Assembly: GCA_965230005.1 (NCBI GenBank)
Contig: OZ245934.1
Location: 4,402,001 to 4,466,000, forward strand
DNA from: SZUA-309 sp965230005
GTDB taxonomy: Bacteria > Pseudomonadota > Gammaproteobacteria > Pseudomonadales > Azotimanducaceae
Length of the DNA: 64,000 bases
Direction of reading: 5' to 3'
Shown here piece by piece: positions 1 to 8,300 of this stretch; the first letter of the stretch is position 1; every line of letters starts with the position of its first letter. The notes beneath the pieces are model-generated. The model saw only the letters and a program-made list of their open reading frames with translations. It was not told the origin of the DNA and ran no database searches. A program made the position numbers and the translations under genes.

Positions 1-780
1 GTTCAGCGCACCGAAGGCCCGATAGGTCATGTGCCAGTAGGGAATCTCCGAGGTCCCGTCGGCCTTGAAGCCGCCAGGCAGGCCAGCCACCGGTTCGAGG
101 CTGGCGCCTTCCATGGCCAGCGGCGTGAAGACCGTTTTGTCCAGATACTCTTCGAAGGATCGGCCGCTCTCGGCCTCGATGATGGCTGCCATGAGCCCGG
201 GCGGTGCATTGGAATAGCTGTGCTGCAGCCCCGGCGGCCACAGCATGCGACGGGCCGGTGCGAAACAGCGGAGGGCATCCCTCAGCGCATAGGGCTGATT
301 GTCGTTCCATTCGTCGCGGGACAGGTCCGTGAAGCCGGCTGTCAGAGCCAGCAGGTGCGCAACGCTCAGCGGTGCGGTCGTCGCCCAGGGATTGTCGTAG
401 TAGTCGGCAGTGAGAACGTCCCGCACGGGCGTTTCCAGGGTCAACGCGCTTTCTTCCAGAAGCGCGAGCGCGGCCAGGCCCGTGAACGATTTTGTGATCG
501 ATCCCCAGCGGAAGGGTGTGTCCAGGGAGGCGGCGCCGAAACTGCGCAGCAGCACGGGCCGACCGCCATCGAAGAGCACGAGACTCATGGCGGGAACGCG
601 GGCGGCCGTGCGTGCTTTGTCCAGGCGTTCGGCGAGCTGTACCCACTGCGCGGGCGCCGCCGTCGCAGCCGTTCTCGCGCCGCCCGACGGAGCCGTTGCC
701 GCTGCCGCGAGCGCAGGGGCTGCGAGCAGGATGCCACTCAGCCAGAGGAGTCGGCTTCGCAGACTGACCGTTGTCGACAT
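1..780 (-). CDS. Beta-lactamase-fold serine hydrolase (partial, cut by window edge)
   Basis: Reading the minus strand from the ATG at 780 gives 260 open codons that run off the left edge, so the C-terminus is missing. The N-terminus is a signal peptide (hydrophobic LLWLSGILLAAPALAAAA). A serine-hydrolase SxxK motif is seen as GSITKSF and the second motif YxN as HSYSNAPPG, which is the layout of class C beta-lactamase / esterase / D-Ala-D-Ala carboxypeptidase relatives (Pfam Beta-lactamase). Its ATG overlaps the stop of the upstream HAD gene by one base (TGATG), so translation is probably coupled. The third motif lies outside the window. The substrate cannot be told; an esterase or peptidase is as likely as a beta-lactamase. 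Confidence 0.85.
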   Translation of the reverse strand, partial: MSTTVSLRSRLLWLSGILLAAPALAAAATAPSGGARTAATAAPAQWVQLAERLDKARTAARVPAMSLVLFDGGRPVLLRSFGAASLDTPFRWGSITKSFTGLAALALLEESALTLETPVRDVLTADYYDNPWATTAPLSVAHLLALTAGFTDLSRDEWNDNQPYALRDALRCFAPARRMLWPPGLQHSYSNAPPGLMAAIIEAESGRSFEEYLDKTVFTPLAMEGASLEPVAGLPGGFKADGTSEIPYWHMTYRAFGALN

Positions 781-1421
781 CAGCTGGCAGGCTTCACGGG
801 CGCACCCGAGAGCAATCCCATCGCGGCGAGCTCCGTCTCTAGGGTTCGCGCATCTGCGAAAGTCAGCGTGCGAAAGCCGAGGGCGGCGGCGCTGGCCGTA
901 TTCACCGGCGCGTCGTCGATCACCAGGATGGTTTCTGCCGGTTCACCGAGGAGCACGGCGGCCTGCTCGTAGGCGCGCGGGTCCGGTTTCGTCCGGCCGA
1001 TGTCGGCGGAGAAAATCCTCGGCATGAAGGGGGCGAGGACGGCTGGCCAGAGCGCCTCGAGACCTTCCCGGACGAGTTCCGAGTTGTTCGTGAACAGGGC
1101 GATGGGTGTGTTCTCCTTGAGCCGCAGAGCCAGATCGAGGACGGTTTCGTCGGGCCTGAAAGCAGAGACCCAGCCGTGCACGAATCGTTCCCGGGAGAGC
1201 CGTTGCCCGAGGAGCCGATAGGCTTCGTCGTAGAGCCGTTTACCCCGATAGCGGCCCGTATCGCAGGCCTGACTGTAGCCGGAGGTCGACAGCCGTTTCT
1301 GCACCTCTGCGGCGCTGAGCCCCGTCATGGCGGCAAGCGCCGTCCAGCGGCGCTCGGGCTCATAGTGAAAGAGCACGCCGCCGAGATCGAACAGCACGGC
1401 GGCTGGTGAATTCTCCGCCAC
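780..1421 (-). CDS. HAD-superfamily hydrolase (subclass IA phosphatase-like)
   Basis: 213 residues. HAD motif I is VLFDLGGVLF near residue 9, motif II is ALFTNNS, motif III is the lysine in GRTKPDPRAY, and motif IV is LVIDDAPVN. The DxGG form of motif I (second Asp replaced by Gly) is typical of the epoxide-hydrolase-N / YihX-like branch, whose members include alpha-glucose-1-phosphatase. A helical cap insert between motifs I and II is present. It starts only two bases after the stop of the SnoaL-like gene and overlaps the serine hydrolase by one base, so the three form an operon. Substrate unknown; probably a small phosphorylated metabolite. Confidence 0.85.
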   Translation of the reverse strand: MAENSPAAVLFDLGGVLFHYEPERRWTALAAMTGLSAAEVQKRLSTSGYSQACDTGRYRGKRLYDEAYRLLGQRLSRERFVHGWVSAFRPDETVLDLALRLKENTPIALFTNNSELVREGLEALWPAVLAPFMPRIFSADIGRTKPDPRAYEQAAVLLGEPAETILVIDDAPVNTASAAALGFRTLTFADARTLETELAAMGLLSGAPVKPAS

Positions 1422-1423
1422 GG

Positions 1424-1879
1424 TCAGAAGCGGCGGAACGCGAAGTGCAGTTTCCGGCGCCGGATGCGCCAGCCTTCCCCGGTTTTTTCGAAGCGGTCTT
1501 CGTAGTGCCCGACCGCCGCCGGGCCGTCGAAGGGGACCGGCTCTCCCTTGAGGCTTTCCGGTCCCACGTGGCGATAGAGCGTGAGATAAGAGATGCCGCG
1601 GGCCTCCGTTGGACTCAGCACATCGATGAAGATGTTGGTGAGCACGTGCCGGGAGCGCAGTTCGTCGGGTCGGCCCATCATGCGCGCAGCAATGGCCTTG
1701 CGACCTTCCATGGTCTCGGTCGTGTCGAGCACACCGTCCTCGGTGAAGAGCTCCGGCACCGTGTCGTAGTCGCGGAAGTCCACGGCGCGGGCGTAGGCGA
1801 TGGAAAGTGCTTCGCAGGCGCGGCGGATCGCGTCCAGCTCGCTGGCGGCGGGAGGGGCGGAGGCTTGGCTCGAGCTCAT
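1424..1879 (-). CDS. SnoaL-like / NTF2-fold protein
   Basis: 151 residues, the usual size for the SnoaL_4 / NTF2-like cone fold. The N-terminal helix with ACEALSIAYARAVDFRDYD followed by FTEDGVLDT and a C-terminal strand set ending in GWRIRRRKLHFAF is characteristic. Members are cyclases, isomerases or dehydratases of hydrophobic small molecules, and many have no known activity. It is the first gene of the minus-strand unit with the HAD and serine hydrolase genes and is divergent from the enoyl-CoA hydratase-like gene, with 69 bp between the two starts that must hold both promoters. Fold assignment is fairly safe; function is not. Confidence 0.8.
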   Translation of the reverse strand: MSSSQASAPPAASELDAIRRACEALSIAYARAVDFRDYDTVPELFTEDGVLDTTETMEGRKAIAARMMGRPDELRSRHVLTNIFIDVLSPTEARGISYLTLYRHVGPESLKGEPVPFDGPAAVGHYEDRFEKTGEGWRIRRRKLHFAFRRF

Positions 1880-1948
1880 GGGTGTCCTTGCGGGCAGGGC
1901 TTACGTTAAGGTGTCGGGCCCGAAATCTTACCGTTTCCAGGAGGCACC

Positions 1949-2731
1949 ATGGACAGAATGAGTCTGGAGATCGACGATGGCATCGCCGTGCTCAAGTTCA
2001 ATCACCCGGAGGTCATGAACGCGATCGGCTCGCGCATGCTCGAAGACTTCTTCGAAGCGCTGGCCGAGCTCAAGCGGCCGGACAACGGGGCCCGGTGCCT
2101 TCTGCTGACGGGCGAGGGTCGGGGTTTCTGCGCGGGTGCCAACCTCCAGGACGAAGACCGTGGCGAACGGCGCGGCGGTGCCGGCGACGGTCTCAGAACC
2201 GCCTATCACCCGATCCTCATGCAGCTCAGAGATCTCGAGATGCCCATGGTCACCGCCGTGAACGGCGCTGCCGCCGGTGTGGGTATGAGCTTCGCCATGA
2301 TGGGCGACATCGTCTGTGCATCGAAGGGCGCCTTCTTCCTGCAGGCGTTCGCCCGTATCGGCCTGATTCCCGACGGCGGTGCGACCTATATGCTGCCGCG
2401 TCTCGTCGGCTGGGGCCGCGCCATGGAGCTGTCGCTGCTCGCGGAGCGCCTGCCGGCAGAAACCGCTCAGGAGTGGGGCATCGTCAATCGCCTCTTCGAT
2501 GACAACGAGGCACTCATGGCCGGGGCGATGGCCATCGCCAGGCAGCTCGCAAACGGTCCACGTTCCCTGACCCTCATCCGCAAGGCCTACTGGTCCACCT
2601 GGAGCAACGCCTTTGAACAGCAGCTCGAGCTCGAGGCACAGCTGCAGAATCAGGCGGGGTCGAGCCGTGACTTCGCCGAGGGTGTTTCCGCCTTTCTCGA
2701 AAAGCGCGACGCGCAGTTCAAAGGCGAGTAG
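1949..2731 (+). CDS. Enoyl-CoA hydratase/isomerase family protein (PaaG-like)
   Basis: 260 residues, normal crotonase length. Oxyanion-hole segments are visible as FCAGAN (61-65) and NGAAAGVG (105-112). The segment IGLIPDGGATYMLPR has an Asp at about 142 in the place used by PaaG-type isomerases (GLVPD) and lacks the usual pair of hydratase glutamates, so an isomerase or CoA-ester ring-modifying role is more likely than plain hydration. The start follows a strong ribosome site (AGGAGG, 6 bp before the ATG). It is a single gene, convergent with the HDAC-like gene. It fits with other acyl-CoA enzymes scattered through the window. Confidence 0.88.
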   Translation: MDRMSLEIDDGIAVLKFNHPEVMNAIGSRMLEDFFEALAELKRPDNGARCLLLTGEGRGFCAGANLQDEDRGERRGGAGDGLRTAYHPILMQLRDLEMPMVTAVNGAAAGVGMSFAMMGDIVCASKGAFFLQAFARIGLIPDGGATYMLPRLVGWGRAMELSLLAERLPAETAQEWGIVNRLFDDNEALMAGAMAIARQLANGPRSLTLIRKAYWSTWSNAFEQQLELEAQLQNQAGSSRDFAEGVSAFLEKRDAQFKGE

Positions 2732-2770
2732 CCGACGAACACCAGCCGCCGGGGTCCGGGGCCTGGCGGC

Positions 2771-3691
2771 TCAGGCGCCGGCGAGCGTTTCCAGATGCGC
2801 GCCTACGGACCGCGCCAGCGCGTTCAGATCGTAGCCGCCCTCCAGGGCTGAAACCACGCGACCCTGGGCACTGTCGGCTGCTGCATCGAGGATCAACGTC
2901 GTGATCCAGCGGTAATCGTCTTCCGTCAGCTCGAGACCGGCCAGCGGATCGTCCTTGTGTGCGTCGAAACCGGCGGAAACGAGCACGAGCTCAGGCGCAT
3001 GGGCCTCGAGGGCCGGCAGCCAGTCCCGTTCGATCGCTGCCCGAAAGGCCGCGCTGGCCGTTCCAGCCGGGAGCGGCGTGTTCACGATGTGCGGCCGCGC
3101 CAGGTCGTGGTAGCGGTGTGGATAGTAGGGATGCTGGAAGCTCGAACAGACGAGGACCTCCGGGCGATCCTGCATGATCTCCACGGTGCCGTTGCCGTGG
3201 TGGACGTCGAAGTCGAGGATGGCGACCCGCTCGAGGCCACCGGCAAGGGCGGCGTCCGCCGCGACGGCGACGCTGTTGTAGAAACAGAACCCCATGGCCG
3301 CATCATGTTCCGCGTGATGACCGGGGGGGCGTACGGCGCAGAAGGCGGTTTTCGCTTCCCCGGCAAGCACGGCCGTCACCGCATCAACCACAGCGCCGGT
3401 GGCGAGGGCGGCGGCGGTCAGGGAGGCAGGACCCAGTGACGTGTCCGGGTCCACGGCAACGAGACCCTCATCCGGGGCGAGCGCTTCCAGGCTCGACAGG
3501 TACCCGGCGTCGTGAATGGCCGCGAGACGCGTGCTGTCGACGGGGGTCGCCTCACGCTCGCTCAGCTCATCAAGCAGGCCGGTCGCCTGCAGGTAACTCG
3601 AGATGGCCCTCAGCCGGTCCGGGCGCTCGGCATGGCCGGGCACCATCTCGTGCTCGAGACATTCGGCGGGACTGTAGTAGAGGGGTTTCAG
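2771..3691 (-). CDS. Histone-deacetylase-family deacetylase (class II / acetylpolyamine amidohydrolase type)
   Basis: Zinc-dependent deacetylase fold. Counting from the ATG at 3646: the His pair in RPPGHHAEHD (110-111), zinc ligands in ILDFDVHHGNGT (D145, H149 region), a second Asp in SAGFDAHKDDP, and the class II tyrosine loop ALEGGYDL. Bacterial members deacetylate polyamines, small amides or proteins. The start is unusual: the conserved N-terminal strand LYYSPAECLEHE lies upstream of the first ATG (3646) and the only upstream option before the in-frame TAA of the preceding gene is CTG at 3691. I give the CTG start because that segment is clearly family sequence. It is third in the minus-strand unit lhr / GGDEF-EAL / HDAC. 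Confidence 0.85.
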   Translation of the reverse strand: MKPLYYSPAECLEHEMVPGHAERPDRLRAISSYLQATGLLDELSEREATPVDSTRLAAIHDAGYLSSLEALAPDEGLVAVDPDTSLGPASLTAAALATGAVVDAVTAVLAGEAKTAFCAVRPPGHHAEHDAAMGFCFYNSVAVAADAALAGGLERVAILDFDVHHGNGTVEIMQDRPEVLVCSSFQHPYYPHRYHDLARPHIVNTPLPAGTASAAFRAAIERDWLPALEAHAPELVLVSAGFDAHKDDPLAGLELTEDDYRWITTLILDAAADSAQGRVVSALEGGYDLNALARSVGAHLETLAGA

Positions 3692-3694
3692 GGC

Positions 3695-5329
3695 TTAAGA
3701 ACGCTGCTTCTTTTCGCCCACGGATAGTAGCTGATGAAAGTCGCCGAGCGGTACTGGCGGCGCCAGCAGATAGCCCTGGATTTCCATGGGGCCGAGTTCC
3801 CGGAGCACGGCGAGTTGCTCGGGCGTTTCCACACCCACGGCCACGACCCGGAGCTGGAAGCGTTCGCCGATGGCAGCAATCTCCCGAACCAGATCACGAC
3901 TCGCTTCGTGCTGCGCCACCTGTGCGATGAGCCGCCGATCAATTTTCAGGGTGTCGGCCGGACAGCGGAGGAGCCGATCAAAGTTGATCAGGTCCGTGCC
4001 GAGATTGTCGATGGCGAAACGGACGCCCAGATCGCGCAGCTGGTAGAGCTGATCGCGGTGTTCGTCCACGAGCAGAAGCAGGCTGTCCAGGGACAGTTCC
4101 AGCTCCAGCATGGCCGGGTCGAGCCAGCGTTCACCGCGAAGCCGATCGATCTGCCGGGTGATGGCTTCGCCGGTGAACTGCTGCGGTGAGACGTTTACGC
4201 AGAGATAGATCGGCTGGACCAGATGTTCGAGCCAGTTCGTGGCGGCCGTGCTCGCTTTCTCGAGCACCCAGTCGCCGATGCGGGTAATGAAACCTTCCTG
4301 CTCGGCAATGGGGATGAAGTGACTGGGCGCGAGTTCACCCACTTCCAGCCCCTGCCAGCGGAGCAGGGCTTCGACGCCGGTCAGACGTTCGCTCGACCAC
4401 TGTCCCTGGAGCATGAGACCGAATTCCTCGCGCTCGAAAGCCGTGGGCAGGCGACTCGAGACGTGATCCGTGGGTCCGCCTTCCGTGCGGTTGCCGCCTT
4501 CCTGGACGGCGCGGTTGACGGCCTGCCAGGCACCCTGCCAGAGCAGGTCGAAATTCTGATAGTCGGCCACGTGGTTGCAGCCGATGCTGACGGTCAGATG
4601 GATCTCGCCGCCGGTGTAGCACAGCGGCGTTTTCGCGGCCGTGCGAATGCCGTCTGCGGTGCGCATGAGCGAGTCCTGAGACTGATTCGGCAGCACGACG
4701 ATGAAGCAGCCCGCATCGTAGAAACCGATCATGCCGTGGCTCGGCACGGCGAGCTTCAAACGGGTGGAGAGCGCGTCCAGGAGATCCGTGCGGCTCACGG
4801 GATCGAGATTGGCATAGAGGTGTTCCGCGTGATCCACCTGAACCACAAGGAGCGCCACGGATTGCCCGCGATGACCGACCAGGGCGCTGACCAGCTCCTG
4901 GTGCCTCGGCAGGCGGGTGATGGGCTCACGGCTATCACCGGCCTTGAAGCGTGACTTGAGTCGCGCCGTGTTGATGCAGTTGAAGAGCTGCTGGCGAATG
5001 GCGTCGTCTTCTTCTGCGACGTCGATCACGAAGCAGCTGGGATCGATGGCGCTTTCGGTCTGCGGCACCGGTCCGGCATCGAGCCCCTTCGCGTTTTCCA
5101 GCGGACGACTGTCGACCAGGAATATCCGCGCCAGTCCCGGCTGGGCGAGGTCTCTGAGAATCTGCTCGTCGTCGGTCACCACGGCATCTGCGGGGCTCGC
5201 CAGGGCTTCCATCATAGGCGGCAGGAGGGCGCTGTCGTGGGTGATCCAGCTGTCCCAACCCAGGCTTTCCGCGAGCGCACAGAAACGTGCCCGAAGCTCC
5301 GCATCGGCGATGGAGCCGCACAAGATCAT
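3695..5329 (-). CDS. Degenerate GGDEF-EAL protein, probable c-di-GMP receptor or regulator
   Basis: 544 residues: an N-terminal receiver-like region (1-120, with FLVDSRPLE but no clear phosphoacceptor set), a GGDEF domain (about 140-280) and an EAL domain (about 297-540). The GGDEF signature is replaced by YDAGCF at 204-209, so cyclase activity is not expected. The EAL motif itself is kept (VEALLRW, 319-325), but the metal-binding DDFGTG has become DNLGTD (441-446), the ELTES glutamate is lost (ELSLD) and AEGVET is AVGVET. Phosphodiesterase activity is therefore doubtful and a binding or scaffold role is more likely. It follows lhr by 37 bp and is directly followed, in the same frame, by the HDAC gene. 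Confidence 0.88.
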   Translation of the reverse strand: MILCGSIADAELRARFCALAESLGWDSWITHDSALLPPMMEALASPADAVVTDDEQILRDLAQPGLARIFLVDSRPLENAKGLDAGPVPQTESAIDPSCFVIDVAEEDDAIRQQLFNCINTARLKSRFKAGDSREPITRLPRHQELVSALVGHRGQSVALLVVQVDHAEHLYANLDPVSRTDLLDALSTRLKLAVPSHGMIGFYDAGCFIVVLPNQSQDSLMRTADGIRTAAKTPLCYTGGEIHLTVSIGCNHVADYQNFDLLWQGAWQAVNRAVQEGGNRTEGGPTDHVSSRLPTAFEREEFGLMLQGQWSSERLTGVEALLRWQGLEVGELAPSHFIPIAEQEGFITRIGDWVLEKASTAATNWLEHLVQPIYLCVNVSPQQFTGEAITRQIDRLRGERWLDPAMLELELSLDSLLLLVDEHRDQLYQLRDLGVRFAIDNLGTDLINFDRLLRCPADTLKIDRRLIAQVAQHEASRDLVREIAAIGERFQLRVVAVGVETPEQLAVLRELGPMEIQGYLLAPPVPLGDFHQLLSVGEKKQRS

Positions 5330-5366
5330 TCAGTCCTTCCCAATCCAACTCGTTGCAGCTCTGAAA

Positions 5367-8300
5367 CTACCGGGATTCGAGCGTGATTAGCTTGTGGTCC
5401 TTCACACCTTTGAGAATTGTGCCGATCGGCTCCAGATAGGGGCTCTGCCGGGCATCGAGGTCGTTGATGGTCTGCACGGCAATGCGGCGCTGGCGGCGGA
5501 CGAGATGCGCGAGGGGCTCCAGGGCTTCGACGAGGCGCGGGTGGTCTGGCGGCAGGTGAAAGGTCAGCCGCGCGCCGCCGTTCTCGATCACCAGGGCCAG
5601 CTCGTCGTCGAGGTAACTCAGGTAGTTCTGCGGGCGCCGCTGTGGCAGCTCGGCGGCTTTCAGTGAAAGGCCGGTCGGTGCGGCCGGATCGCAGGCGTTC
5701 ATCCAGAAGGTGCCCGGTGTCTGGCTGCGGCTGAAGGCCTGCAGAGCACCCGGGGTCATGAACTGTGGTCCCGAGAGATCTTCGAAGAAGTAGCCGGAGA
5801 CGATCTCACCACCCAGCTCCATCATGGCCAGGGCTCGGAACAGCCGGGCCCAGCGCAGTCGACCCCCTTCCCGGTTCGCGAGCTCGCGGCAGACGAGGCC
5901 GTAGCGGTCGAGCAGCAGTCTGGCGCGCTCTTTGTCTTCCTCGAGGCGGGTGAGCGGGTCGTCGCTGTCGGCAACGGGTGGGGTCAGCTGCCAGTAACCG
6001 GCGAAGGTGCGCGGTTGCCCATAGGCGCCGCGACGGGCACGCCGCATGCTGCCGGCCGTTGGCGTAACTGCCTTGAGTTCAAAGCCCCGTTCGAGGCCTT
6101 GTCGAAGCGGGGTAAGGGTGTCGGCGCTGAGCTGACCCGCCCAGACAGCAGCCCAGAATCCGGCGGCGAAGCGGTCGAGGGATTCGTTTTGTGCGTCAGC
6201 GAGCTGGCTGAAGTCGTAGCGGGCACTCGGATCGCTGAAGCCGACCGTGAGCATTTCCGGGAGGGGCTCCGGGGCGGTTTCCGGCTGCAGCAGCGGCTGA
6301 TCCTCCGGATGGCCAACGGTGATCTGTTCCCGGCCGGTACCCCACCAACGGAGCTCGGCCGCTCGCAGGGCTTCGTCCACGGCCGGGGGCGGGAGCGCCT
6401 CGAAGCGTGCCGGCAGGAGGTCCTGGAGCCAGACGTCGAGGTGCGTTGCGAAGCCCTTCAGACACAGCAGCGCGTCGATGAGATTGTCTTCCGTGGGGGC
6501 TTCACCGAAGCCCTGCCAGCGTGCCAGCCAACCGGGCAGCGCGGTGCTCGGGCGGGCCTGAATGTCCGGCCGCAGCGCCGCGCGCTGAAAGCGGAGCAGA
6601 ATCTCGTAGTTCTCCGCGTTGCAATACTGCTTGGCGTCGACCCCCTCCGTCAGCGTGCCGGTGACCCAGTCGGCTTCGTCGCCGAACAGGCCTTCCGGCA
6701 CCCGCGGCAGCAGGTCGGCAATTTCCGCCGCGGTGCGGGGCCCGTAGAAGGACAGCATCTCGCTGGCCAGCTGAATGGTATCCCGGGGGTCTTCAACGGC
6801 CGGTGCCGTCCCTGAGAAGGCCTCCGCGGCGACCAGCCCGCTGTTGATCAGCGCCGCATGCAGCTCGCGGTGGGCCAACCAGCGACGATCACCGATGTCG
6901 ATGAGCAGCAGCCCGGGTCCTCCAGCGCGGCGGTCGTCAGGGACTTCCGCCAGAGGGATCAACACGCGCTCCTTAACCCATTCTTCCCAGTCCGCGTCGC
7001 CTTCCGGAACGTAGTCGGTCTCCCGACGCTGCCGCTTCGCCTCGAAACGGGCAACGGTGGCGGCTGCAATCTTTGGTCGCAGCTGCTCGTTGGCCACCAC
7101 GTCGGCGATGAGCCGATCGGAGAGGGCACTGGGTCCGCCGACCTCCGGGGAGTCGTCGGCGTACATATAGCGGTTGATCTGATCGAAGGTGATGTTGGCG
7201 GCGAAGGGGCTCGGTGTGCCCGTGCTCACGAAGGACCATTGAATGACCCCGTCCGCGAGTTCCCCGAGCATCCGTTCCAGGGCGTCGAGATCGAACTCGT
7301 CGTCGAGACAGGTGCGCCAGGTTTCCAGAAGCACTGGAAAGTCACTATAGCGGCTCACGGTGCTCATGAGTTTCTTGGCCTGCAGGCGGCTCATCCACAG
7401 CGGCAGCCGTTGATTGAAACGCTGCCGGGTGAGGAGCAGGGCCCGGCCTGCACACTCGCGGAAACGGGCGCCGAAGAAACCGGACTGCTCGAGAGAGTCG
7501 CGAAGCAGCGCCCGGAGATTGTCCGGCCGGACGAGGCCCAGGAGCTCCGCCGGATCCATGGGGCTTTTCAGCTGGATCGCAATGGCGTTGTTGTCGGCAT
7601 GAATCTCCGGGGCATAGCCGAGCTGGTCTTCCAGGGCGGCTGCCAGGGCCAGGGCCCAGGGCCGGTTCAGGCGACCGCCCCAGAAGCTGTGCAGCACGAG
7701 CTGGGAAATGTCGTCCGGTCCCTTGTAGCCGCCGGGACCGGTCTGCACCGATTCCATGAGCAGGTGGTGCCGATGCGGCAGGGCAGTGCCCGTCGCTTCG
7801 CGCTGTCGGGTGAGGTAGTCCGTGAGTTCGCGGGCGGCGGCGGCTTCGAAGCCGCGCGTCTCGACGAGGCCCGCTTCGAGGGCTGCCGCCGTGCCTTCCG
7901 CCAGAAGGTCTTCCGCATCCTCCAGGTAGCTGCCGATACGTGCCGAGAAGTGGAAGCTGCGGTTGTAGCTCTCGGAACGCCAGAATGGGGGCGCCTGGGT
8001 ATCGGGGGCCGCCGGTCGCACCAGCACGTCGTTGTGGGTAATGCGCTGAATCTGCCAGTGCTGGCTGCCGAAGGCGAAGGTCTGACCCACGGTGGCTTCC
8101 CAGACGAACTCCTCGTCGAGCTCGCCGATCTGGGTGCCCGATTCTGCGTGGCGCAGCTTGTAGTAGCCCCGGTCGGGAATGGTGCCGCCGTTGGAGTAGA
8201 AGGCGAGCACCGCGGATTTCAGTGCCTTGATGGTGCCCTTGATCCGGTCGTAGCTGATGCGTGGCTTCAACTCACGCACCCGGGACCCTGCGTAGCGGCC

